Source: Streptomyces sp. CG4 | Lineage (GTDB): Bacteria; Actinomycetota; Actinomycetes; Streptomycetales; Streptomycetaceae | Length of the DNA stretch: 64,000 nt | Assembly (NCBI RefSeq): GCF_041080655.1 | Contig: NZ_CP163525.1 | Location: forward strand, 9,052,001 to 9,116,000 | Reading direction: 5' to 3' | Shown here: positions 24,918-32,751 of the stretch, piece by piece | How positions within the stretch are numbered: the stretch's first letter is position 1 | Layout: every line of letters starts with the position of its first letter | Notes under the pieces: generated by a model | What the model saw: the letters and a program-made list of their open reading frames with translations, nothing else | Told to the model about the DNA's origin: nothing | Database searches by the model: none | Translations under genes and position numbers: made by a program

Positions 24918-27163
24918 CCACGGAATCCGCCGCCCCCGCGACCACGACGGACCTGACCGTCGGCGGCATGACCTGCGCGGCCTGCGTCCAGCGCGTCGAG
25001 AAGAAGCTCGCCGGACTCGACGGCGTCACGGCGACCGTCAACCTGGCCACCGGGCGCGCCCGGGTCAGTCATCCGCCGCAGATCAGCCCGGCGGAACTCG
25101 TCGCGGTCGTGGAGAAGGCCGGTTACACCGCCGAACTCCCCGAGCCGGAGAAGAAGAGGCGCGCCGCGGACGGCGACCACGACGAGACCGCCGACGCCGG
25201 GCCGGAACGCGGGCGGCTGCTGATCACCGCGCTGCTGGCGGTGCCCGTGCTGGTGCTGTCGATGGTGCCGGCCTGGCAGTTCCGGAACTGGCAGTGGCTG
25301 TGCTTCGTCCTGGCCGCGCCCGTCGCCGTGTGGGGAGCCTGGCCCTTCCATGTGCGGGCGCTGCGCGGACTCCGGCACGCGGCCGCGACCATGGACACGC
25401 TCGTCTCGCTCGGTGTGACGGCGTCCTTCTCCTGGTCGGCGTACGCGCTGTTCCTCGGCGGCGCGGGTGCTCCCGGGATGCGCATGCCGTTCACTCTGGT
25501 GCCGTCCGCGACCGACGGGGTCGCGCACCTCTACCTGGAAGCCGCCGTCGGCGTCCCCCTGTTCGTGCTGGCGGGCCGGTACCTGGAGGCCAGGGCCCGG
25601 CGGGGCACCGGGGCGGCCCTGCGCTCACTCGCCCGACTCGCGGTCAAAGAAGTGGCCGTACGGCAGCAAGGCACCGAACGGCTCATCCCCGCCGAGGAGT
25701 TGGACGTCGGGCACGTCTTCGTCGTACGTCCCGGAGAGCGCGTCGCCACCGACGGGGAGGTGACGGAAGGCAGTTCGGCTGTGGACCTCTCCCTGGTGAC
25801 CGGCGAGAGCGAACCCGTCGAGGTCGGGCCGGGCGCGGCCGTGGTCGGCGGTGCCGTCAACTGCGGTGGGCTGTTGCTCGTGCGGGCCACGGCGGTCGGC
25901 GCCGACACCCGGCTCGCCCACATCGCGCGGATGGTGACCGAGGCCCAGACCGGCAAGGCACGGGCGCAGCGGCTCGCCGATGCGGTGGCCGGCGTGTTCG
26001 TGCCGGTCGTGCTGGTGCTGGCCGTCACGACACTCGGGTTCTGGCTGGGTGCCGGAGCCGATCCGCAGGCGGCCGTCACCGCGTGCGTGGCCGTGCTCGT
26101 GGTGGCCTGCCCCTGCGCGCTCGGGCTGGCGACCCCGACCGCGCTGATGGCCGCGACGGGCCGGGGCGCCCAGCTCGGCGTGCTCGTCACCGGCCCGCAG
26201 GCCCTGGAGGGGCTGCGCCACCTCGACGCGGTCGTCCTCGACAAGACCGGCACGCTCACCTCGGGCCGGATGAGCGTCGCCCGGGTCACCGCCGTACCGG
26301 ACGGACTCGGCGGCGGGACGGTGCTGCGTCTGGCCGGGGCCGTCGAACAGGGCTCGGAGCACCCGCTGGGGCGGGCGATCGTGGCCCACGCGGGCGGGGC
26401 CGGACTGCCCGAGGTGGCCGAGTTCAGGGCCGTACCGGGGGTCGGGGTGCGCGGTACCGTCGAGGGGCGGCTGGTCGAAGTCGTCGCCCCCGACGGGGAG
26501 TTGCCCACCTCGCTGGCCGCGGCGCTGCCGCACGCCGAGGCCGCCGGGCACACCGCCGTCCTCGTCCGCGTGGACGGCGTCGCCGAGGCCCTGATCGAGG
26601 TCGGGGACGCCGTGCGCTCCGGCAGTTACCGGGCCGTCCACCGGATGCGGCGCCTCGGCATCCGCCCGGTGCTCGCCACCGGCGACCGCGAAGGGCCCGC
26701 CACCGCCGTCGCCGCGGAACTGGGCATCGAGGAGATCCACGCCCGCTGCACCCCCGAAGACAAGGCCCGGCTCGTGCGCGAGCTCCAGGAACAGGGCTGC
26801 CGTGTGGCGGTCGTCGGCGACGGGGTCAACGACGCGGCCGCCCTGGCCCGCGCCGACCTGGGCATCGCACTGGGCGGCGGCACGGACGTAGCGATCGGCG
26901 CCGCCGACGTGACCCTCGTCCGCGGGGACATCGACGCGCTCCCCGACGCGGTACGGCTGGCCCGCCGGGCGCTCGGCACGATCCGCGCCAACCTGGCGTG
27001 GGCCTTCGGCTACAACGCCGCCACCGTCCCGCTCGCCATGACCGGCCTGCTCAACCCGATGCTCGCCGCGGCGGCGATGTCCGCCAGCTCCCTGCTGGTC
27101 GTCGGGCACAGCCTGCACCTGCGCACCTGGCAGCCCGCACCCGCCCGGAGGACCGCCCGATGA
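24914..27163 (+). CDS. copA: Copper-exporting P1B-type ATPase CopA
   Basis: A 749-residue protein. The N-terminal heavy-metal domain has C21/C24 in GGMTCAAC. About eight transmembrane helices follow, with the ion-binding CPC at 399-401 (VVACPCALGLATPTAL), the phosphatase motif LVTGESEPV, the phosphorylated D443 (DKTGTLTSG), H483 of SEHPLGRAI, the hinge GDGVNDAAALARADLGIALG and the C-terminal MSASS of Cu(I) pumps. It drives Cu(I) out of the cytosol. It is the middle gene of a three-gene unit with ATGA overlaps on both sides. No CsoR gene is in this window. Confidence 0.97.
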   Translation: MTTESAAPATTTDLTVGGMTCAACVQRVEKKLAGLDGVTATVNLATGRARVSHPPQISPAELVAVVEKAGYTAELPEPEKKRRAADGDHDETADAGPERGRLLITALLAVPVLVLSMVPAWQFRNWQWLCFVLAAPVAVWGAWPFHVRALRGLRHAAATMDTLVSLGVTASFSWSAYALFLGGAGAPGMRMPFTLVPSATDGVAHLYLEAAVGVPLFVLAGRYLEARARRGTGAALRSLARLAVKEVAVRQQGTERLIPAEELDVGHVFVVRPGERVATDGEVTEGSSAVDLSLVTGESEPVEVGPGAAVVGGAVNCGGLLLVRATAVGADTRLAHIARMVTEAQTGKARAQRLADAVAGVFVPVVLVLAVTTLGFWLGAGADPQAAVTACVAVLVVACPCALGLATPTALMAATGRGAQLGVLVTGPQALEGLRHLDAVVLDKTGTLTSGRMSVARVTAVPDGLGGGTVLRLAGAVEQGSEHPLGRAIVAHAGGAGLPEVAEFRAVPGVGVRGTVEGRLVEVVAPDGELPTSLAAALPHAEAAGHTAVLVRVDGVAEALIEVGDAVRSGSYRAVHRMRRLGIRPVLATGDREGPATAVAAELGIEEIHARCTPEDKARLVRELQEQGCRVAVVGDGVNDAAALARADLGIALGGGTDVAIGAADVTLVRGDIDALPDAVRLARRALGTIRANLAWAFGYNAATVPLAMTGLLNPMLAAAAMSASSLLVVGHSLHLRTWQPAPARRTAR

Positions 27164-27702
27164 CCACCAGCACGACCGACGGCGTGGCCGGTCCCTCGTG
27201 GCGGCCCAGTCGCCGTCGGCTGACCGACTCGCTACTCGCCGCACTCGCGCCCGTGGCCGCCTTCAGCCTCGCGCTGGCCGGCCTGACCACCTGGGTGACG
27301 GCGGGCCAGGCGGGCCGCCCGGCCAGGATCGCCGTCACCTCCGGGCGGGTCCTGCTGCCCTACGGCGCCACCACCGAGACGGCCGCCTTCTTCACCGTCA
27401 CCAACAGCGGCGGCGCGGACGACCGGCTGGTCCGGGTGACGTCCTCCCGCACCGGCGGGGACATCGGCCTCAGCCGGCACCGGATGAGCGGTCGTACGGC
27501 CGCCTACCGGGACGCCGTGGACTCCGTGTCCGTTCCCGCGGGCGGTGCGGTGGCCATGTCGCCGCGCGGGCCGGCCGTGACGCTGCGGGCACGCCCCGGC
27601 TGGCGCGCGGGCGACCTCGTGCCGTTCACGCTGCACTTCGCCCACAGCGGGGCGGTCCGCACGCTCGCCGTGGTGGTCCGCCCGGGCGACGGCGCCGCCT
27701 GA
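27160..27702 (+). CDS. PCu(A)C-like copper chaperone, membrane-anchored
   Basis: A 180-residue protein with an N-terminal helix (LLAALAPVAAFSLALAGLTT) and a cupredoxin-like PCuAC domain: TETAAFFTVTNSGGADDRLV, SVSVPAGGAVAMSPRGPAVT, FTLHFAHSGAVRTLAVVV. Family members pass copper to cytochrome oxidase or superoxide dismutase outside the membrane. Only part of the usual His/Met ligand set is visible (SRHRMSG); the second HxM is replaced by AVTLRA, so binding may be altered. It is coupled to copA by ATGA. Confidence 0.8.
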   Translation: MTTSTTDGVAGPSWRPSRRRLTDSLLAALAPVAAFSLALAGLTTWVTAGQAGRPARIAVTSGRVLLPYGATTETAAFFTVTNSGGADDRLVRVTSSRTGGDIGLSRHRMSGRTAAYRDAVDSVSVPAGGAVAMSPRGPAVTLRARPGWRAGDLVPFTLHFAHSGAVRTLAVVVRPGDGAA

Positions 27703-27785
27703 CGAACCCGCGGACCCGTTCTTCCGCCTTCTGTGGCGGTCGTAGGCGACGGCACGCCGGTTCCCGGACTTCGCGGATTCCTCGG

Positions 27786-27797
27786 TGACATGTGTCA
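27786..27797. promoter_or_regulatory. TGACA-TG-TGTCA inverted repeat
   Basis: Perfect 5-bp arms about 84 bases upstream of the Met-rich membrane protein gene, in an AT-richer patch (GGTGACATGTGTCATATCC). Candidate operator or promoter element. Confidence 0.35.
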
Positions 27798-27880
27798 TAT
27801 CCGGCGCGGTGAGTGCGGGGGAGGGGTGATGTCCGTACCCCCGCACGACGACGAAAGCCGGGATGCGAGGATGGGCCGCG

Positions 27881-28639
27881 ATGACAGCAGGGTGGTGTTC
27901 GCGCACGGTTCGGGCCGCGGTGTTCGCGGCCGTCTGTGTCGTGCTCGCCGCCCTCGGCCACGTCCTGATGTCCGGCCAGGATGTGCCCGCCTGGGCGCTG
28001 GCCGCAGGTCTCCTTGCCACCGGTGCGGTGGGCTGGTGCCTGACGGGGCGTGAGCGCGGGCCGCGGCTGATCGTGCCGCTCGTGGCCGCCGCCCAGACGG
28101 CGCTGCACACGGCGTTCTCCTTCGCCCAGTCGGTATCCGGGAGCACCCCGCCCCTGGCAGCCGGACACACCGGCATGGACATGGGCATGGGGTCGATGCC
28201 CATGGGCTCCACGCACTCCGTGGACTCCATGGGCATGGGCCACATGGGCATGGGCCACATGGGCATGGGCCACATGGACATGGGTCACATGGGCATGGGC
28301 CACATGGGGCACGCGTCCATGAATCCCCTGCAGCACCTGGGGCATTCCCTGGGCGTCGGCGACGCGTCGTCGTTCGGGATGGCCGCGGCCCACCTGCTGG
28401 CGGCGCTCTTCACCGGGCTCTGGCTGGCCCATGGCGAGAAGGCTGTCTTCCGGATCCTGCGGGCCGTGGCCGGATGGCTGGCCGCGCCGCTGCGGCTGCT
28501 GCTGGGGGCCCTGCCCGTCACCGGCGAGCGTCCGGACCAGCGGCTGTGCCGGCCCCGCTCCGACCGGGCGCCGAGCCTCGACCTCCTCATCCATGCGATC
28601 ACCTCGCGCGGCCCACCCGTGGGGACCGCTGTCGCCTGA
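27881..28639 (+). CDS. Met/His-repeat membrane protein, putative copper binder
   Basis: A 252-residue protein. Three helices (about 8-30, 34-52, 60-80) precede a loop (about 95-150) of MGMGHM-type repeats: MDMGMGSMPMGSTHS then five MGMGH/MDMGH units. A further helix follows (SSFGMAAAHLLAALFTGLWL), then a cytosolic tail. I chose ATG 27881 because GAGG precedes it and the common start MTAG-C-RTVRAAVF fits; ATG 27863 is possible. The repeats should bind Cu(I) or Ag(I) outside the membrane. Position between the copper-efflux unit and the SigC-like gene supports a copper role. Confidence 0.75.
   Translation: MTAGWCSRTVRAAVFAAVCVVLAALGHVLMSGQDVPAWALAAGLLATGAVGWCLTGRERGPRLIVPLVAAAQTALHTAFSFAQSVSGSTPPLAAGHTGMDMGMGSMPMGSTHSVDSMGMGHMGMGHMGMGHMDMGHMGMGHMGHASMNPLQHLGHSLGVGDASSFGMAAAHLLAALFTGLWLAHGEKAVFRILRAVAGWLAAPLRLLLGALPVTGERPDQRLCRPRSDRAPSLDLLIHAITSRGPPVGTAVA
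28229..28303 (+). repeat. Five 15-bp tandem repeats encoding MGMGH
   Basis: Unit ATGGGCATGGGCCAC occurs five times in a row; unit 4 has two changes (ATGGACATGGGTCAC). It lies inside the membrane protein gene and encodes its metal-binding loop. Copy number is likely to vary between strains. Confidence 0.9.
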
Positions 28640-28947
28640 CGACAGCCGGTATCCCGAGGCCGCCCCAGTGCGCCTCGGGCCACGGTCGTACGCCCGCGCC
28701 CGCGCCGCAGCACGCCTGGGCCGCCGCACCGCTGTGCCGTAGCACTTCCGCGCTGCGGCACTCCTGCGCAGCCGCATCTTCCGCGCCGCAGCACGTCGGT
28801 GTCGCCGCAGTCGGGGTGCCGTTCGCGCTCCGGCCGCAGCCCCGTGCTGTGCGCCCCGCGCGCCGTAGGGCCGTCTCCCCCCTCACCGGACCGTGCGCGC
28901 TCAGCCGTGCCCCGGTCCGGTCACGGTTGACCCGAGAAGGACACCAG
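28640..28947. other. 308-base intergenic region, repetitive
   Basis: No gene recognised. It has scattered near-repeats of GCCGCAGCACG / GCGGCACTCCTGCGCAGCCGC between about 28690 and 28820 and no clear terminator or promoter. The leader of the SigC-like gene ends with GAGAAGG (28934-28940). Confidence 0.5.
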
Positions 28948-29556
28948 GTGATCACTCCTGTCCTGCCCGCAGCGCGGACCGCATGCGACCCGGCGGCATC
29001 CCCCGACGAGTCGATAACCGCTTGGGCGCTGGCCGCCCGCGGCGGTGACGCGGACGCGGTCGAGCACTTCGTCCGCGCCCTGCAGCGCGACGTCCAGCGC
29101 TATGTCGCCCATCTCTGCACCGATCCCCAGGCCGTCGACGACCTCGCGCAGGACACCTTCCTGCGTGCCATCAGCAGCCTGCACCGCTTCGAGGGCCGCT
29201 CCTCAGCACGGACCTGGCTGTTGTCCATCGCGCGCCGCGCGGTGATCGACAGCTATCGGTACGCCGCCGCGCGGCCCCGGCTGTCCGACGTGCCGGACTG
29301 GCAGCTGGCGGTGGAGTCCGCGCAGCCGCGGGGCCTGCCCGGATTCGACGACGGCGTCGCCCTGCTGGACCTGCTGGCCTGTCTGCCCGACGAGCGCCGC
29401 GAGGCGTTCGTGCTCACCCAGCTGCTCGGCCTGCCCTATGCGGAGGCCGCCGAGATCAGCGCCTGTCCCGTCGGCACGGTCCGCTCCCGAGTGGCCCGGG
29501 CCCGGGCGACGTTGATGGACCTGCTCGACGGTGGGGGCACCTCCCCCGCCCTTTAG
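28948..29556 (+). CDS. ECF sigma factor, SigC-like
   Basis: A 202-residue ECF sigma factor. Region 2 (about 25-95): LQRDVQRYVAHLCTDPQAVD, DLAQDTFLRAISSLHRFEGR, SSARTWLLSIARRAVIDSYR. Region 4 (about 140-195): LPDERREAFVLTQLLGLPYA, ISACPVGTVRSRVARARATL. The blocks RSSARTWLL-IAR, LLTQLLGL-YA-AA and CPVGT-RSRVARAR match what I recall of Mycobacterium tuberculosis SigC almost word for word. SigC there is tied to copper acquisition. GTG 28948 has GAGAAGG seven bases upstream. No anti-sigma gene adjoins it. It is followed by a strong hairpin and then the metal-chelate importer and isonitrile genes. Confidence 0.92.
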   Translation: MITPVLPAARTACDPAASPDESITAWALAARGGDADAVEHFVRALQRDVQRYVAHLCTDPQAVDDLAQDTFLRAISSLHRFEGRSSARTWLLSIARRAVIDSYRYAAARPRLSDVPDWQLAVESAQPRGLPGFDDGVALLDLLACLPDERREAFVLTQLLGLPYAEAAEISACPVGTVRSRVARARATLMDLLDGGGTSPAL

Positions 29557-29605
29557 GCGGTGAGGGAGGAGCGGCCCGCCGCCGCGCCGGCGGCCTGAGC
29601 CGCCC

Positions 29606-29659
29606 GGAGGGTGACGCCCGGAGGGTGACGCCCGTCGCACGCGGCCGGCGTCACCCTCC
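29606..29659. terminator. Duplicated-arm hairpin between the sigma gene and the importer operon
   Basis: GGAGGGTGACGCC occurs twice in tandem (29606-29618 and 29620-29632, period 14). Its exact complement GGCGTCACCCTCC is at 29647-29659. Either copy can pair with the 3' arm over 13 bp, so two alternative stems exist. It probably terminates transcription from the sigma gene; the choice of stems could also be regulatory. Confidence 0.65.
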
Positions 29660-29763
29660 GCACCGGATCACCGGTGCGCGGGAACTCGCGGCACGTCCGC
29701 CCCGACTACTGGACCGGGTGACGGAGGTTCACCCGTGTACCGAGTGGATCCGGGAGTTTTTCG

Positions 29764-30837
29764 ATGCGTTCCCGTGCGTGGGGCGGTACGGCGGCCGTCG
29801 TACTGGGCGCCCTGCTGGTGACGGGCTGCGGCGGCGGGACGAAGGAGGACGCCGCGGACACCGGCCCGGGGGCGACCGGATCCGGCGCCCACCCGGTGAC
29901 CGTGACCGACTGCGCCGGCGCCGCGACCACCTTCGCCAAGGCCCCCAAGAGGATCGTCACCAGCAACGCCGCCAGCTTGGAGCTGCTGCTGCGCCTGGGG
30001 GCGGGGGACCGGGTGATCGGCACCGGATTCCCGCCCGGCAAGGGCACGCTGCCCGGCGCCCTCGACGCACAGGCGCGCAAGGTCGAGGTGCTCAGCCGGA
30101 GCGTCATCCCGAAGGAGAAGCTGCTCGGCTCCGGCGCCGACCTCCACCTCGACACGTTCGCCGACATGGGCGCCATGGGCGGTGGTGGGATGGGCGACGC
30201 GCCGACCGAGGACGAGTTCAAGGCGGCCGGCATCCAGCACATCTACCTGAAGTCCACCGCCTGCGCCGCGCGGAGCAAGAAGCCGGTCACCGACCTGTCG
30301 GGCGTCGAGTCGGACATCACCACCCTCGGCGCGGTCACCGGCACGAGCGCACGGGCCAAGGAACTCGTCGCCGGTATGCGTGAGAAGACCGACGCGGTCG
30401 GCAAGGCGATCGGGAACACACCGCCGCGCAGCCGCCCCTCGTACTTCTTCTTCGACTACGACGCCGGGACCAAGCAGCCCACCGTCGTCTGCGACCGCCA
30501 GGTCGCCAACGCCGTGATCACCCTCGCGGGCGCCCGCAACGCCTTCGCCGACTGCGCCGGTGACTACCGGCAGGTCGGCTGGGAGGACGTCATCGCCAAG
30601 AACCCCGACTGGATCCAGCTCGGCGTGCGCGACCGGGGCAGTGCGGCGGCGAACGAGAAGGCGTTCGGCGAGGCGGAACAGTGGCTGAAGGCCACCCCGG
30701 CCACCAAGGGCCTCAAGGCCGTCAAGGCGGGCCACTTCCTGCGGATCGGCTCCGAGCGGACCACCATCGCCGGCGTCGAGAACGCCGACACCGTACGGGA
30801 GATCGCCCGCACCCTCTACCCCGGCAAGGTCGCGTGA
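29764..30837 (+). CDS. Metal-chelate ABC transporter substrate-binding lipoprotein
   Basis: A 357-residue lipoprotein. A short signal with lipobox LLVTGCGGG is followed by the class III (COG0614, siderophore/B12/haem) binding fold: KRIVTSNAASLELLLRLGAG, DRVIGTGFPPGKG and, at the end, LKAVKAGHFLRIGSERTTIA. It has an unusual Met-rich stretch, FADMGAMGGGGMGDAPTEDE (about 136-155), and several outside cysteines (TDCAGAATTF, STACAARS, VVCDRQ, ADCAGDY) that could form disulfides or bind metal. GGGAG precedes ATG 29764, and an inverted repeat GGGTGA-N7-TCACCC lies upstream. First gene of the importer/biosynthesis operon. Confidence 0.92.
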   Translation: MRSRAWGGTAAVVLGALLVTGCGGGTKEDAADTGPGATGSGAHPVTVTDCAGAATTFAKAPKRIVTSNAASLELLLRLGAGDRVIGTGFPPGKGTLPGALDAQARKVEVLSRSVIPKEKLLGSGADLHLDTFADMGAMGGGGMGDAPTEDEFKAAGIQHIYLKSTACAARSKKPVTDLSGVESDITTLGAVTGTSARAKELVAGMREKTDAVGKAIGNTPPRSRPSYFFFDYDAGTKQPTVVCDRQVANAVITLAGARNAFADCAGDYRQVGWEDVIAKNPDWIQLGVRDRGSAAANEKAFGEAEQWLKATPATKGLKAVKAGHFLRIGSERTTIAGVENADTVREIARTLYPGKVA

Positions 30838-31916
30838 CCGTGCGTACCGCTCTGTCGCGACGCGAGGACGCGGCCGCCGCCGACGGCGCGCGCATCCTGC
30901 CCGCCGGACCGTTGCTGCTGGTCCTGGGAGCCGTCCTGCTCGTGGCCCTGACGACGGCCGTGGCCTGGGGGTCGACGTCCGTCCCGCCCGCCGAGGTGTG
31001 GAACGTGGTCGGGCGCAGGCTGTCCGGCGCGGCCCCCCGGCCCGGCACCGACGACCTGATCGTCTGGCAGCTCCGTGTGCCCCGCGCCCTGCTCGCCGCG
31101 CTCGTCGGCGCGGGTCTCGGCCTCGTGGGTACGGCGGTGCAGGCGCTGGTGCGCAACCCGCTCGCCGATCCCTATCTGCTGGGCATCTCCAACGGTGCCT
31201 CGCTCGGTGCCGTCGGCGCCCTCGTGCTCGGCCTCGGTACCGGCGGCGTCCTGGGCCTCGGGCTGTCCGGAGCGGCCTTCGCCGGAGCGCTCGCCACCTT
31301 CGCCCTGGTGTGGGCGGTGGCCGCCCGGCGCGGCGGGTTCGCGCCGCTGCGCCTGGTGCTGGCCGGGGTCGCCATCGGCCAGTTCCTGTCCGGCTTCACC
31401 AGCTATCTGGTGCTGCGGTCCGGCGACGAACAGCAGACCCACAGCGTGCTGTTCTGGCTCATGGGCAGCCTCGGCGGGGCGAACTGGGACCTCCTCGCGG
31501 TCCCGGCCGTCGCCGTACCCGGCGCCTGGCTCTGCCTGCAGGCCCGCGCCCGCGGTCTGAACGCCCTGCTGATGGGCGACGAGACGGCCGCCGGACTCGG
31601 GATCGACGTCGGCCGGCTGCGCCGCGAACTGTTCACGGTGACCAGCCTGCTCACCGGCGTACTGGTCGCCGTCTCCGGGGCGATCGCGTTCGTCGCGCTG
31701 ATGGTGCCGCACGTCTGCCGGCTGCTGGTCGGCGGCGACCACCGACGGCTGCTGCCCGTCTCCGCGCTGGCCGGGGCCGTACTGCTCGTGGTGGTCGACA
31801 TCGTCTGCCGTACGGCCATGGACACGCAGGAGCTGCCGGTCGGGGTGGTCACCTCCCTGCTCGGGGCTCCGGCGCTGCTGTATCTGCTGGACCGGCGCCT
31901 GGGGAGCGGCAGTTGA
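30834..31916 (+). CDS. FecCD-family ABC transporter permease
   Basis: A 360-residue protein with about nine or ten helices and the FecCD hallmarks VPRALLAALVGAGLGLVGTA, QALVRNPLADPYLLGISNGA, and the cytoplasmic ATPase-contact loop ALLMGDETAAGLGID. It forms the membrane channel for the chelate delivered by the upstream lipoprotein. The GTG start overlaps the lipoprotein stop (GTGA), showing translational coupling. The usual substrate class is siderophore, haem or cobalamin; copper chelates are an inferred alternative here. Confidence 0.95.
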   Translation: MTVRTALSRREDAAAADGARILPAGPLLLVLGAVLLVALTTAVAWGSTSVPPAEVWNVVGRRLSGAAPRPGTDDLIVWQLRVPRALLAALVGAGLGLVGTAVQALVRNPLADPYLLGISNGASLGAVGALVLGLGTGGVLGLGLSGAAFAGALATFALVWAVAARRGGFAPLRLVLAGVAIGQFLSGFTSYLVLRSGDEQQTHSVLFWLMGSLGGANWDLLAVPAVAVPGAWLCLQARARGLNALLMGDETAAGLGIDVGRLRRELFTVTSLLTGVLVAVSGAIAFVALMVPHVCRLLVGGDHRRLLPVSALAGAVLLVVVDIVCRTAMDTQELPVGVVTSLLGAPALLYLLDRRLGSGS

Positions 31917-32713
31917 GGATCGAGATCGAGGACCTGCGGGTGGCGTACGCGGGCCGTACGGTCGTGGCGGGCGCGCATCTGGTGGCGGCCGAGGGCGAGA
32001 TCACGGGCCTCGTCGGCCCGAACGGCAGCGGCAAGTCCACCCTGCTGCGCACGGTGTACCGGCACCTGCGACCGGCCGCCGGCCGGGTGCTGCTGGCCGG
32101 GACCGACCTCCGCGAACTGTCTCCGGCCCGTTCCGCCCGGCATGTCGCCGCGCTGCCCCAAGAACGCGACAGCGACTTCGAACTGACGGTGCGTGAGGTC
32201 GTCGCCATGGGGCGCACCCCGTACAAACGGGCGTTCGCGGGCGAGGACGCCACCGACCGGGACGTCGTCGCCCGCGCTCTCGCCTACGTCGGCATGGCCG
32301 GCCAGGCCGGACGCCGCTTCACCGCCCTCTCCGGTGGTGAACGTCAACGCGTGCTGCTGGCCCGGGCGTTCGCCCAGGAAGCGGACGTCCTGGTGCTGGA
32401 CGAGCCCACCAACCACCTCGACATCCGGCACCAGGTCGACCTCCTCGCCCTGCTGCGCACCCGGCGCCGTACGACCCTGGTGTCGCTGCACGACCTCAAC
32501 GCCGCCGCGTCCGTCTGCGACCGGCTGCATGTGCTGCACGCCGGGTCCGTGGTCGCCTCGGGGCCGCCCCGCGAGGTGCTCACCCCGCCGTTGCTGGCCG
32601 ACGTGTTCGGGGTGCGTGCGGCCGTGGTCGACCACCCGCTCACCGGCGACCCGCTGATCGCGTTCGACCACCGCACACCGGCTCGCCCGACGAGCTGTGC
32701 ACCGACTCGTTAG
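31913..32713 (+). CDS. ABC transporter ATPase of the metal-chelate importer
   Basis: A 266-residue ATPase with Walker A GLVGPNGSGKST, Q-loop LPQERDSD, signature LSGGERQRVLLARAF, Walker B VLVLDEPTNHLD and the switch histidine VSLHDLN, FepC/FhuC type. The start is TTG 31913, overlapping the permease stop (TTGA) with GGGGAG six bases upstream. It completes a BtuF/BtuC/BtuD-like importer and is followed 38 bases later by the asparagine-synthase-like gene. Confidence 0.95.
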   Translation: MRIEIEDLRVAYAGRTVVAGAHLVAAEGEITGLVGPNGSGKSTLLRTVYRHLRPAAGRVLLAGTDLRELSPARSARHVAALPQERDSDFELTVREVVAMGRTPYKRAFAGEDATDRDVVARALAYVGMAGQAGRRFTALSGGERQRVLLARAFAQEADVLVLDEPTNHLDIRHQVDLLALLRTRRRTTLVSLHDLNAAASVCDRLHVLHAGSVVASGPPREVLTPPLLADVFGVRAAVVDHPLTGDPLIAFDHRTPARPTSCAPTR

Positions 32714-32751
32714 CACGCCCCACCCCGTCCCCCGCTGATCCAGGAGTTCCC

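Noticed and set aside
29681..29706. An ECF promoter (GGAAC, 17-base spacer, CGAC) before the importer operon
   Set aside because: The -10 part is a weak match, it overlaps structured DNA, and it does not fit what I recall of SigC promoters. Not strong enough to list.
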